Positions 36,893 through 45,386 are shown, counted from the stretch's first letter. The stretch: 64,000 nucleotides of DNA from Nitrospirota bacterium (GCA_030684575.1 JAUXVD010000011.1:62001-126000), one strand, 5' to 3'. The notes: generated by a model not told the origin, from the sequence alone. Numbers and translations are program-made.

Positions 36893-36940
36893 TTGACAAT
36901 CGAGCCACCATCAGGATATTAATAATCGTTCTCAATTTCA
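36893..36940 (+). promoter_or_regulatory. promoter with Fur-box-like site upstream of the com-like/porin genes
   Basis: TTGACA (36893-36898) and TATTAA (36917-36922, 18-nt spacer) form a promoter. AATAATCGTTCTCAATTTCA (36921-36940) overlaps and follows the -10 and resembles a Fur box (compare ATAATCATTCTC). Predicted to give iron-repressed transcription of the genes from 36963 on. Confidence 0.6.
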
Positions 36941-36962
36941 TTTAGATCGATTGGCGCTCACA

Positions 36963-37154
36963 ATGGTCACAACAAATGCTCCTACATCACATGCCCATCA
37001 CAGCGACGAAACACGTTGCGAGTGCGGACAGCTCATCGCCAAGGTACGAGGGCAAGGCCTCGAGTTGAAATGCAAACGTTGCAAACGGATTGTTGTCATC
37101 CCCTTCACCGCCATAGAGGGCTGGACAGATCTCCCGTCCAGCACCGCCTCATGA
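36963..37154 (+). CDS. Com-like zinc-finger protein
   Basis: A 63-residue protein with the pattern C-x-C-x(15)-C-x2-C ('CECGQLIAKVRGQGLELKCKRCKRIVVI'), close in form to phage Mu Com, a small zinc protein that binds mRNA and switches on translation of mom. An N-terminal His-rich stretch ('SHAHHSDE') precedes it. The ATG at 36963 is chosen; a TTG 12 nt upstream is possible and no clear ribosome-binding site is seen. It is the first gene after the Fur-box promoter and 113 bp before the porin gene, so a role in control of the porin mRNA is a guess worth testing. Confidence 0.6.
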   Translation: MVTTNAPTSHAHHSDETRCECGQLIAKVRGQGLELKCKRCKRIVVIPFTAIEGWTDLPSSTAS

Positions 37155-37267
37155 AAGGAGGATTTCGCTCATCGTCTCGTGCGAGCAGTCACGATGGAAC
37201 GTCAACACGACCAGAGACCGCCGAGTCCCGAGTCGGACCACAACCCTACTCACCGTGGAGGATACCG

Positions 37268-38731
37268 ATGAAGATCCGGTCAATCCTCGGGGCTCTTATT
37301 ATCGCCAGTTTGCCGGTCATGCCGGCGTTGGCAGAGAACATGACCCCGGAGGACATTAAGAAGCTCGTCGACGAAGCCGTCAACAAACGAATGCAGGAAC
37401 ATGAACGCCACGATAGTCCCATGGAACGAGCCATGGAAAAGAAGGAGGGTCAGCCTGGTGCCGTCCAATACCCCACCGCGACCGGACCCATGACCGATAT
37501 CAGGGTCGAGCGGAAGGGAGAAGAAAAGGTTGCCTTAGGCTTCGGTTCAACCGGGTCAGGAAAACTGATCTATGCCAAACCATTCTTGAGCGCCCCGAAG
37601 GCTACGGTTGGCGGTTATGCGGATGTCATGTACAACAACCTGTCGCGTCAGAACCTGGACAATCCCAGCCGCCATAGCTTCGGACAACAGCGAATGGTGC
37701 CCTTCATCTATGCAGACATCACCGACCACATCAAGTTCGCCACGGAAATCGAGATCGAACGCGGAGGGCAGAACGCGCCCCAAAGCGGCGACGGCTCGAT
37801 GCAGATCGAGTTTGCGCAAATCGACTACCTAGTACACGAGGCCGTCAACCTCCGTGCCGGTATCCTCCTGATGCCGGTTGGCAAGTTCAACTTGCTGCAC
37901 GATTCACCTTTGAACGATCTCGTAGATCGTCCCATGGTCTCTAGAATCATCATCCCCAGCACCTGGTTTGAATCGGGTGCCGGCATCTACGGCACCCTCT
38001 ACCCGTCATCCCAGTCCAAGCTGGACTATGAAGTCTATGCGGTCAACGGCATGAGTCAGACTGCAGGCTCAATTACTGATGCGGGAGTGCGAGGTGCACG
38101 AGGCAGCGTCTCTCGTGATCGTGACGACAACAAGGCTGTCGTCGGCCGCCTTGCCTTCAGCCCGATGCTCGGGATTGAAGTGGCAGGGTCCGGTTATCAT
38201 GGTGCCTACAAACCCTCTTCCGGGGCCATCGGAACCGGACGCATCAGCATCTTCGCACTCGACTGGACTCTCCAGAAAGGGCCATTCGAAGTGATTGGAG
38301 AATCCGCCTGGACCAGAATCAGTAATAACAACGCGACTGGTACCCCTGGGAGCGGGATCGGACCAGCCGGCATGCAGGGTTACTACATCCAGGGGAACTA
38401 TCACTTCATGCCTGACGTCCTGAAAAAATGGGCTCCCAGCCACTTCTCAGATGCCTCGACCTTCACAGCGGTTGTGCGTTGGGAACATGTCGATACCGAC
38501 ACGGACAATCGCACGCGGAATGCGCCCAATACTTTAGGAAATCGGCGGGAGTTGGAGCGGTTGACGCTCGGTCTGAACTTCAGGCCGATCGAAGACACCG
38601 TGTTCAAGTTTGACTGGCAGTTCAACACACAGAAAAATGCAACTGGCCTGGTCAATGCTGGAGACCTGGGCACGTCGAACAGCCCGATGAATGGGAACGG
38701 ATTCCTAATTCAAGCAGCGACATACTTCTAA
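37268..38731 (+). CDS. outer-membrane beta-barrel porin, paralogue 1
   Basis: A 487-residue outer-membrane protein. Signal peptide ends near 'MPALAEN'; a short coiled coil (about 25-60, 'EDIKKLVDEAVNKRMQEHE') precedes a barrel of alternating strands, and the chain ends in Phe ('AATYF'), the BAM signal. GGAGG lies 6 nt before the ATG. It shares long blocks with the product of 40673-42190 ('GSTGSGKLIYAKPF', 'GKFNLLHDSPLNDLVDRP'). No plug domain or TonB box was seen, so it is not a TonB-dependent receptor. The substrate is unknown; position behind a Fur-box-like promoter suggests a role under iron limitation. Confidence 0.8.
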   Translation: MKIRSILGALIIASLPVMPALAENMTPEDIKKLVDEAVNKRMQEHERHDSPMERAMEKKEGQPGAVQYPTATGPMTDIRVERKGEEKVALGFGSTGSGKLIYAKPFLSAPKATVGGYADVMYNNLSRQNLDNPSRHSFGQQRMVPFIYADITDHIKFATEIEIERGGQNAPQSGDGSMQIEFAQIDYLVHEAVNLRAGILLMPVGKFNLLHDSPLNDLVDRPMVSRIIIPSTWFESGAGIYGTLYPSSQSKLDYEVYAVNGMSQTAGSITDAGVRGARGSVSRDRDDNKAVVGRLAFSPMLGIEVAGSGYHGAYKPSSGAIGTGRISIFALDWTLQKGPFEVIGESAWTRISNNNATGTPGSGIGPAGMQGYYIQGNYHFMPDVLKKWAPSHFSDASTFTAVVRWEHVDTDTDNRTRNAPNTLGNRRELERLTLGLNFRPIEDTVFKFDWQFNTQKNATGLVNAGDLGTSNSPMNGNGFLIQAATYF

Positions 38732-38738
38732 CTGACCA

Positions 38739-38774
38739 GGCAGGGGCTTCCCGCTGTAGCGGGAAGCCCCTGCC
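38739..38774. terminator. perfect GC-rich hairpin after porin 1
   Basis: A perfect 17-bp inverted repeat (left arm 38739-38755, right arm 38758-38774; GGCAGGGGCTTCCCGCT and its complement) starts 7 nt after the porin stop. There is no T-run, so it may act as a partial terminator or as an mRNA stabiliser that gives more porin than downstream product. Confidence 0.6.
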
Positions 38775-38791
38775 AAGGATTGAGTCGATTC

Positions 38792-39247
38792 ATGGATCTA
38801 ACAAAAGTCAGCCTCCTCATCATGACCGGCCTCCTGACAGCCTGCGCCTCCATGAGCGACATGCAGCAGCGATTTGCCGTCTGCAGCTATGACCATGCCT
38901 GGGAAGCGGCCCTTGAGGCCGTGAAAGATCGGGCGATCAACACGAAGGATAAGAATGGCGGGCTGATCGTGACCGGCTGGCTGGAAATCCCGATGCCGGG
39001 ACGGACCTTTGGTGCCCTCCAACGCGACGTGGGGGACAGCAGAGATCGGTCCCGTATTACCCTCACGGTGAAACGACTCGACGACGTGACAAAGATCAGT
39101 TTCGTAGAAGAGCGGCAACGGTGGGCGTTCCGAGGCGGCTCTCGTCTCTTTGGCTGGGCCTCCACGGACCCATCGGACGATGTCATGCGCGATGTCCAGA
39201 GCCGACTGGACACCAAACTCAAGGAGCACAAATGTTCGCTCTCGTAA
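38792..39247 (+). CDS. lipoprotein of unknown function
   Basis: A 151-residue lipoprotein with signal 'MTGLLTAC' (Cys about residue 18) and a domain with 'YDHAWEAALEAVKDRAINTKDKNGGLIVTGW', a pattern of small outer-membrane lipoproteins with a BamC/YajI-like helix-grip. The ATG at 38792 has AAGGA upstream at about 11 nt. Its last 16 nt overlap the start of the FMN-binding protein gene, so the two are coupled. Confidence 0.65.
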   Translation: MDLTKVSLLIMTGLLTACASMSDMQQRFAVCSYDHAWEAALEAVKDRAINTKDKNGGLIVTGWLEIPMPGRTFGALQRDVGDSRDRSRITLTVKRLDDVTKISFVEERQRWAFRGGSRLFGWASTDPSDDVMRDVQSRLDTKLKEHKCSLS

Positions 39248-39912
39248 CACTCTCAGCTCTTCTGTTCTCGACGGGGTTGATACTCACCGCCGAGGCATCT
39301 GCCGCCGAACGCGTCTGGGACAGTGAACTGCGCCGCTACGTCACAGAAGACGACTTTAAATACGAAGAGTTCATGACAGAAGAAGACGCGCTGAAAACCG
39401 TGCTGCCAAAATCTCAACAGGTTCGCAAGGAACTGATCCGGCTCACCGCAGAAAAAAAAGAGCTGATCGAGCAGCGGATCGGATGGAAATTTCCGGAGGA
39501 TTCGTTCGAACTCTACATCGGTCAAACCGGCGACAAGATCGACGGCTATGCCATGATTCACAATACTATCGGCAAGTATAAACCCATGACTTACATGGTC
39601 GGAGTCGATGCCAAGGGCACCTGCACCGATGTCGAGCTCCTCGTCTTTCGAGATGCCAAAGGCAGTGAAGTCAGGACAAAGCGTTTCAACGCTCAGTACG
39701 ACGGAAAAACAGTGACGGATCCAATTCGGATCAACAAGGACATTATCAACATCAGTGGCGCAACGATGTCCGTCCGTTCCATGAGCGCCGGCGTCAAGCG
39801 GGTCCTTGTCCTCGTGGATGAGTTTTATTTGAAACCGGCAGGATTGGGCAGCGATACGGTCGCATCCCGCAAGAGTGACAAGGGATTTTTCACATCGATT
39901 TTCGGCAACTAG
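39232..39912 (+). CDS. FMN-binding (flavinylated) periplasmic protein
   Basis: A 226-residue secreted protein: signal peptide ending 'AEASAAE', a charged helical region (about 40-90), and an FMN_bind domain (about 95-205; 'GYAMIHNTIGKYKPMTYMVGVDAKG') like that of NqrC/RnfG. 'INISGATMS' near residue 180 is the S/D-G-A-T-type motif to which ApbE attaches FMN. It would be a one-electron carrier outside the cytoplasm. The ATG at 39232 with AAGGAG upstream lies within the end of the lipoprotein gene. The next gene encodes a likely membrane partner. Confidence 0.88.
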   Translation: MFALVTLSALLFSTGLILTAEASAAERVWDSELRRYVTEDDFKYEEFMTEEDALKTVLPKSQQVRKELIRLTAEKKELIEQRIGWKFPEDSFELYIGQTGDKIDGYAMIHNTIGKYKPMTYMVGVDAKGTCTDVELLVFRDAKGSEVRTKRFNAQYDGKTVTDPIRINKDIINISGATMSVRSMSAGVKRVLVLVDEFYLKPAGLGSDTVASRKSDKGFFTSIFGN

Positions 39913-39924
39913 AAGAAGAGGACC

Positions 39925-40455
39925 GTGCGTCCCACTATGAAAAATTTCAATCAGCGATTCAAACTTCGCGACTCCGATCGCCACATCAGAATGCTCTATA
40001 CGCAGTTCTTACTGCTGATGTTGATCGGATTTTTATTTTCATTCTTTTGGGCCCATAGCATGACAAGCTTATCCCCTCAGGGCATTGCCGACCATTACCG
40101 CGGATCGGATGCGACCTTCGGCGAACCCATGTCGTTCCGTGAATTGGCCGAGATCACGCATTTCCATTTGTTTACCATGCCGGTGGTATTCATGATTCTC
40201 GTCCATGTCCTGTTTCTGACCAACGCCAGCCCCGCCATGAAAGTGTGGCTCTCATGGCTCTCCTTCGCCGGAGTGGGGCTCGATCTCCTGTCTCCGTGGC
40301 TCATCAGTTACGTCTCTCCTATCTTCGTCTTGACCATGCTGACCGGCGATACGCTCATGATGGTGACCTTTCTCATCATGATGTGGATTCCCCTGTATGA
40401 AATGTGGATTTTGAAACAACCGCTCATGTCCGGGAAACGCCCAGACCCGACATAA
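39925..40455 (+). CDS. four-helix inner-membrane protein, likely partner of the FMN-binding protein
   Basis: A 176-residue membrane protein with four hydrophobic helices. The second contains 'THFHLFTMPVVFMILVHVLF', where two His are 13 residues apart on one helix side, and other His lie near the first helix end ('FFWAHS'). Such His could bind heme b or a quinol site, but this is inference. The GTG at 39925 sits too close to AGGA; the ATG at 39937 is a little far; both remain possible. Placed 12 nt after the FMN-binding protein gene, it may feed electrons to it. Confidence 0.6.
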   Translation: MRPTMKNFNQRFKLRDSDRHIRMLYTQFLLLMLIGFLFSFFWAHSMTSLSPQGIADHYRGSDATFGEPMSFRELAEITHFHLFTMPVVFMILVHVLFLTNASPAMKVWLSWLSFAGVGLDLLSPWLISYVSPIFVLTMLTGDTLMMVTFLIMMWIPLYEMWILKQPLMSGKRPDPT

Positions 40456-40507
40456 TCTCGCAGCAGTGATTCGCACAACTTAGCCCGGCCAGAGGTTTTT
40501 CACCCAG

Positions 40508-40541
40508 AGCCCAAGATCACAAGAGTGGTCTTGGGCTTTTC
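40508..40541 (+). terminator. intrinsic terminator after the FMN-binding operon
   Basis: AGCCCAAGA-CAC pairs with GTG-TCTTGGGCT around an AAGA loop, and TTT/TCATTT follows. It ends the transcript that begins at the Fur-box promoter and separates porin 2. Confidence 0.8.
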
Positions 40542-40672
40542 ATTTATTGCCCCAATGTTCATCATGAAAATATTGGAGGAGTAAACGCATCAAGATCGTT
40601 CGATCAACGAGAGACCAGAGGCCTCAGAGTCCCGAGTCAATACCCATCTCTAAACCATATTGGAGGATATCC

Positions 40673-42190
40673 GTGAAGACGGCATTACGACTCGGGGTAC
40701 TCATCATCGCCTTGTGGCCTGGCATTTCAGCATTCGCCGAAGATACATCGCTTGAGGGTCGCATCAAACAGATCGAAGAAGAACTACGGCAGCAACGAGA
40801 AATGGTCAGGCAATATCAGGAGCATGACCGCCAGGGAAGCGCCGGTGAGCGGCGGGAGGGACCTGCAGGACAGCCCCAGGAACCAGGGATAGGGTCGCTC
40901 CCAGAGGTAGGACGGGAACGACGTATGGATCAGCAGCCGGCCCTCTCATTCGGGTCAACCGGATCTGGTCGATTGGTGTATGCCAAGCCATTCGTCACTG
41001 CGCCAAAAGCAATTGTTGGGGGATATGCAGATGCCTCCTTCCGTTCTCAACGGAAGGGGACGATCGAAAACGGTTATTCAACCATACGAAATGGCCAAGG
41101 CATCACCAATAATTTCGACCAACAACGTTTTGTCCCCTTCATCTATGGAGATATTACAGAACACCTTAAGTTTGCTGCCGAAATAGAAATTGAGCATGGG
41201 ATCCGTGAGGAGGGTGGACCTGATCGTGAAATCGAATTCGGGCTTGAATTTGCGCATTTCGACTACCTGATCAAGGAGGCCATCAATTTCAGGGCAGGCA
41301 TCCTGCTCTTACCTATCGGGAAGTTCAACCTGTTGCACGATTCCCCCTTGAACGATTTGACGGATCGCCCCCTCGTCAGCCAGCTTATTATCCCCACCAC
41401 TGTGTCGGAAACTGGAGCCGGATTCTACGGAACATTCTACCCAGGCACCACGGACAAAGTAGATTACGAGCTCTACGTGAGCACCGGGCCCTGCGGACAT
41501 GAATCGGATGGAACTCCAACGATCAACGAGGAAAATGGGACCAGAGGAGCCCGCCAGCGGAAATGCGGCGCCAGCGATGGCTTCGACATCAATAACGGTA
41601 AAGCGGTTACCGGCCGGCTCGCTTACAGCCCGTTTCTCGGCGTTGAAATTGCCGGGTCTGGATACTACGGCAATGCCTCGCCCAGCAGCTACAACCCCCT
41701 GAGCATTACCGCACTCGATTGGACGCTCCAACGAGGACCATTTGAAATCCTCGGCGAAGCGGCATGGGCCTATGCCAGAGGTAATTCCAAAGCCATCCCG
41801 AATAATCAATTAGGATTCGCACCAGGATCGCTCCTGACTAGCCTCGGCGGCAACAGCCTCGGCATCGCCCCTCAACGCATGGACGGTCTCTATCTGCAAG
41901 GCAACTATCATTTCATGCCTGAATGGCTGTCGAAGCTATCCCCTAAACGATTCGGACCAGGCTCAACATTCACCGCCGTCTTTCGCTACGACCGGGTGAA
42001 TACAAACCAGGACAATAAGCAGGGAGGGTTTGGGGAACTTGAGCAATATTCTTTCGGGATTAATTATCGCCCCCTCGAAGATGCCGTCATTAAAGCAAGC
42101 TGGCAATATCAACCCAAGGCCTTTGACCCGAACTCTACGTCGAGAATTCATAACAATGCCTTGGTGCTCTCTGTCGCCACATACTTCTAG
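40673..42190 (+). CDS. outer-membrane beta-barrel porin, paralogue 2
   Basis: A 505-residue paralogue of the protein at 37268-38731. It has a signal peptide ('AFAED' end), an N-terminal coiled coil (about 25-55), a Gly/Pro/Arg-rich linker, the shared block 'GSTGSGRLVYAKPF', 'GKFNLLHDSPLNDLTDRP', and a terminal 'VATYF'. GTG start with GGAGG 6 nt upstream. The leaders of the two porin genes share GAGTCCCGAGTC and a similar layout, so the duplication took in the leader too. This copy follows its own terminator and so has its own promoter, not recognised. Confidence 0.8.
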   Translation: MKTALRLGVLIIALWPGISAFAEDTSLEGRIKQIEEELRQQREMVRQYQEHDRQGSAGERREGPAGQPQEPGIGSLPEVGRERRMDQQPALSFGSTGSGRLVYAKPFVTAPKAIVGGYADASFRSQRKGTIENGYSTIRNGQGITNNFDQQRFVPFIYGDITEHLKFAAEIEIEHGIREEGGPDREIEFGLEFAHFDYLIKEAINFRAGILLLPIGKFNLLHDSPLNDLTDRPLVSQLIIPTTVSETGAGFYGTFYPGTTDKVDYELYVSTGPCGHESDGTPTINEENGTRGARQRKCGASDGFDINNGKAVTGRLAYSPFLGVEIAGSGYYGNASPSSYNPLSITALDWTLQRGPFEILGEAAWAYARGNSKAIPNNQLGFAPGSLLTSLGGNSLGIAPQRMDGLYLQGNYHFMPEWLSKLSPKRFGPGSTFTAVFRYDRVNTNQDNKQGGFGELEQYSFGINYRPLEDAVIKASWQYQPKAFDPNSTSRIHNNALVLSVATYF

Positions 42191-42261
42191 TACAAGGGCC
42201 ATCAAGGGTCATCGGAGGCCACCAGCCATATGAACCACGGGCATCGGAAACCTTGACGGCC

Positions 42262-42963
42262 ATGGATACAGCGACAATGCCACCTCCGCTCGCCAGCATC
42301 TTATTCATGCTGGATAAGATTGATCGTCTTCGCATACCCGCGTCCACTGGCCGGGAGGTCGAATGTATCCTCGTACGGCAAGTGAGCAGGGAGTTGGATC
42401 GTGGGCTCCCGTGGCAAGAAGGTCACGGGCGCCGCACGGCTGCGACCTCGTTACTGATCGGAGAAGCACTCGGTCTCGCTCCTGCCCAGTTGCACGACCT
42501 CACGCTCGCCGCGTTGCTGCATGACATCGGACTGTTGATGCTCCCGTCCCATCTTGCTGAACGCACGGACTCCCTCAATCACGAATGCTATCTCGCCATT
42601 CAGAACCATTCACGACTTGGCGCGACGCTCCTTGAGCCATTTCTGTTCTTGAAGGAAGCGGCAATCCTTATTGCCCATCACCACGAACGCTGGGACGGGT
42701 CCGGCTATCCCTACGGAATCAGAGGCGCCTTTGTCCCCCTCGGAGCAAGAATTTTGGCCATTGCCGACGCGTACGACGCGATCAAAGTGCCGGACTCAAG
42801 TTCTTCTATCAGAAATCTGGTTGCGCTCAGGATTCTCCAGGTGTCATCAGGGACCCAATTCGATCCGGCTTTGGTGCAAGTCCTTTTTCGGATTATGAAC
42901 GCCCTACCAGAGCATGACCGCACGAATTTCCCACTTACGACCAACACTTTACTAACACAGTAG
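42262..42963 (+). CDS. HD-GYP domain protein (c-di-GMP phosphodiesterase-like)
   Basis: A 233-residue stand-alone HD-GYP protein: 'GHGRRTAATSLLIG', 'HDIGLLMLP', 'HHERWDGSGYPYG' and 'ARILAIADAYDAI'. The metal ligands and the GYP motif are kept, but the usual Lys of HDxGK is Leu, so activity is uncertain. No sensor domain is present. Start chosen at the ATG 42262; a TTG 9 nt upstream is possible. It lies between porin 2 and a di-heme cytochrome, same strand. Confidence 0.82.
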   Translation: MDTATMPPPLASILFMLDKIDRLRIPASTGREVECILVRQVSRELDRGLPWQEGHGRRTAATSLLIGEALGLAPAQLHDLTLAALLHDIGLLMLPSHLAERTDSLNHECYLAIQNHSRLGATLLEPFLFLKEAAILIAHHHERWDGSGYPYGIRGAFVPLGARILAIADAYDAIKVPDSSSSIRNLVALRILQVSSGTQFDPALVQVLFRIMNALPEHDRTNFPLTTNTLLTQ

Positions 42964-42979
42964 AAATAGGAGCACCTCA

Positions 42980-44737
42980 ATGGTTGCCTTATCCGCTCGG
43001 CTCATCCCCCACGCAGTCTCAGCCATTCTTGGCTCTCTGTTCCTCGTTGCATGCGGATCTGGCGGAAATACGGGAGCCGCTCCGGCTTCTGTTGCTGCGA
43101 CAGGGACTCCCGGCGCAGAAGAAGCCGTCGGTGAACGACTGTTTCTTGAAACCAGGTTCGCGCAAGCCTTCAAAGTATTCTTGGATAATAACGGCAACGT
43201 GAACGATCCGAACGCCGACGACGCCGTCGTCAGAACCGTCGAAACCACCATGCCTGGATCGCCGATACCAGGATCAATCAGCCCGGGCCCCTTCAACGGT
43301 CTCTCCATGAATTGCCGCGCCTGCCATATGGTAGATGAGGTGCCGACAGCGGCGGGGGGAGGTATGCGGACCTATGCCGACTTCGCGCGCCGGAGCCCAA
43401 TTCCAGCGCGTGCCGACGGCAAGACGCATGCACCGCGTAATTCTCCTGCGCTGGTCAATTCTACGCTGGATCGAACCGGTGGGGGCCTGTTCCATTTCGA
43501 TGCGGAATTCAACTCGATGGAAGATTTAGTCGCGGCCACATTCACAGGCAGGAACTACGGATGGCTCCCCGGTGAACGAACGCAAGCCATTGCCCACCTC
43601 GCACGAGTGGTGCGAGGCGACAATGGATCGTTCAACCTCGCAGATCCATCCAGCGGTTTGTCCTACCGCATTCTGTTCACCGGAACGAATGCCGCCATCC
43701 CAGACGATCTCCGCCTTCCGCCACAGTTCCGTGCCTTTGTGGGATCGGGCACCGATCAGGAGATATTCGACGCCGTCGTAAAAGTCGTCGCCGCCTATGT
43801 CAACGGCCTCCTCTTCTCGCAAACCGACGACAATGGCACCCCGATTCGCTCGCCCTTCGATGTGTTCCTGGAGATCAATGGCCTGCCTCAGCAGCCGAAC
43901 ACCAATGAGTCGCCGCTCGACTACAGCCGACGGCTGCGGGCCCTTCTCAACGCGCCAGGGTTCAGCCCGCAATTCGTGACGTCCAACCCGAACCGACCGG
44001 ATGGCCAGTTTCAGTTCCATCCCTCGCAGAACTTCGAATTCGGAGCGGCTGAGTTGGCAGGGCTAAAGATATTTTTAGCAGAGCCGGCAGCGCTGCCCGC
44101 TTCACCGGGTGAATTGACTGCGGGAAGGATCGGTAACTGCATCAGCTGTCATGCTGCGCCGAACTTTACGGACTTCAAACTGCACAATACGGGCACGACC
44201 CAACAAGAGTTCGACGACGTGGCGGTCGGCGCCGGCCATGCCCCTGGATCGTTTATGGCGCTCTCCATCCCCACCCTAGCCGCACGAACAGCCAACGATC
44301 TTCCTGCGACCGAACAACATCCCACCGCGAGCGACCGGTTCCGATCGATCCCTTCAGCGGGAACCACGTTGACAGATTTAGGGGTCTGGAATGTCTTTGC
44401 CAATCCCGACATGCCTGGCCCTCAAGCTAAGATCAGAGCCATCTTATGCGATGACCAACAGCCCTGCCCGCTAGGAGAGAGCACTCTGCTCGATCGGGCT
44501 ATCGCCCGATTCAAAACTCCAGGCCTTCGGGACCTGAGCCACTCTGCTCCCTATATGCATACGGGACAGTTCGACACATTGGACGACATCATCGGGTTCT
44601 ATCGCGGAGTCTCCGCGCAAGCGCGCGCGGGATCACTGCGAAATGGCGCAGCCCAACTCCAGGGCATCGCGTTGACCGCCGGCGATCTCGCGTCGCTGGT
44701 CGCATTTTTACAATCGCTGAACGAGGACTACCAATAG
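42980..44737 (+). CDS. di-heme cytochrome c, MauG/cytochrome c peroxidase family, lipoprotein
   Basis: A 585-residue lipoprotein (signal 'LFLVACGSG') with two heme c sites: 'CRACH' near residue 113 and 'CISCH' near residue 391. The end 'APYMHTGQFDTLDDIIGFYRG' is the family signature of bacterial di-heme peroxidases/MauG-like oxidases; the protein is longer than classical peroxidases (about 330) and has an inserted N-terminal region. AGGAG precedes the ATG. It depends on the ccm operon for heme. Electron partner unknown; periplasmic. Confidence 0.85.
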   Translation: MVALSARLIPHAVSAILGSLFLVACGSGGNTGAAPASVAATGTPGAEEAVGERLFLETRFAQAFKVFLDNNGNVNDPNADDAVVRTVETTMPGSPIPGSISPGPFNGLSMNCRACHMVDEVPTAAGGGMRTYADFARRSPIPARADGKTHAPRNSPALVNSTLDRTGGGLFHFDAEFNSMEDLVAATFTGRNYGWLPGERTQAIAHLARVVRGDNGSFNLADPSSGLSYRILFTGTNAAIPDDLRLPPQFRAFVGSGTDQEIFDAVVKVVAAYVNGLLFSQTDDNGTPIRSPFDVFLEINGLPQQPNTNESPLDYSRRLRALLNAPGFSPQFVTSNPNRPDGQFQFHPSQNFEFGAAELAGLKIFLAEPAALPASPGELTAGRIGNCISCHAAPNFTDFKLHNTGTTQQEFDDVAVGAGHAPGSFMALSIPTLAARTANDLPATEQHPTASDRFRSIPSAGTTLTDLGVWNVFANPDMPGPQAKIRAILCDDQQPCPLGESTLLDRAIARFKTPGLRDLSHSAPYMHTGQFDTLDDIIGFYRGVSAQARAGSLRNGAAQLQGIALTAGDLASLVAFLQSLNEDYQ

Positions 44738-44788
44738 GAGCAGTCGAAAGCGCTTTGACCGTGCAGCCGGTGCCCGACACACCGGCCA

Positions 44789-44853
44789 CGAAGTGGGAGT
44801 GCCATCCCACTTCGAGTGGCGGGGGCCCTCACGTCCTCCTGAGGCCCCCCGCC
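44789..44853. terminator. two strong hairpins between convergent genes
   Basis: First hairpin: CGAAGTGGGA / TCCCACTTCG, perfect 10-bp stem, 6-nt loop (44789-44814). Second: GGCGGGGGCCCTCA / TGAGGCCCCCCGCC, 14-bp stem with one mismatch (44818-44853). They lie between the di-heme cytochrome gene (+) and the bacterioferritin gene (-) and probably stop readthrough both ways, although no T-run is seen. Confidence 0.6.
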
Positions 44854-44915
44854 CTCTCATACATGCAGGAGCATAGAGCTGTGCTGGATCGTGCAGGGCG
44901 AAGAGGGAACAGCAG

Positions 44916-45386
44916 CTACTTCTTGATGTGCTCGGCGAGGTACCGGTCGAGTCCCACTTGATCGATCGTTCTGAGCTGGGTCTCAAACCAATCGACATGC
45001 TCCTCCGAGTCCACCACCATGTCTTCCATCAAGTGGCGGGTGGTGAAATCTCCAACCTTCACGCAATGGACAATGGCTTTGCGGAGAGACTCGACATCTT
45101 CACGTTCAAATCCAAGATCAGCCGTGAACAGGTCTTGTACCGTGCGGCCCGCCATCACCTGATCGAGATGCGAGACATCCGGAGTCCCGTCCAGATAGAG
45201 AATGTGATCGATCAGACCTGAAGAATGACTGACTTCCTCTTGCGCCAGATGGCTGAAATGTTCATGCAGCCGCTCATAACCCCAATTCTTACACATGGCC
45301 GCATGCAGCAGGTATTGATGTACGGCTGTCAGCTCCGACTTCAACACCTGATTGAGGAACTCGACGACGCCTTCTTTGGCTTTCAT
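44916..45386 (-). CDS. bfr: bacterioferritin, ferroxidase-type subunit lacking the heme Met
   Basis: A 156-residue four-helix ferritin. By alignment to E. coli Bfr, Glu18, Glu51 and His54 of the ferroxidase centre are kept, but the heme ligand Met52 is Val ('EEVSH'). Near the fourth helix it reads 'VDSEEHVDW', where the Glu127 position looks shifted. It is 8 nt downstream of a second bfr with the opposite set of residues. Iron storage and detoxification in the cytosol; likely a mixed shell with its neighbour. The ATG at 45386 starts the conserved 'MKAKEGVVEFLN'. Confidence 0.88.
   Translation of the reverse strand: MKAKEGVVEFLNQVLKSELTAVHQYLLHAAMCKNWGYERLHEHFSHLAQEEVSHSSGLIDHILYLDGTPDVSHLDQVMAGRTVQDLFTADLGFEREDVESLRKAIVHCVKVGDFTTRHLMEDMVVDSEEHVDWFETQLRTIDQVGLDRYLAEHIKK

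Noticed and set aside
40564-40584. Seven-codon frame (MKILEE-type) before porin 2 as a leader peptide
   Set aside because: No start signal and no attenuator hairpin follows; a chance frame around a GGAGGA run.
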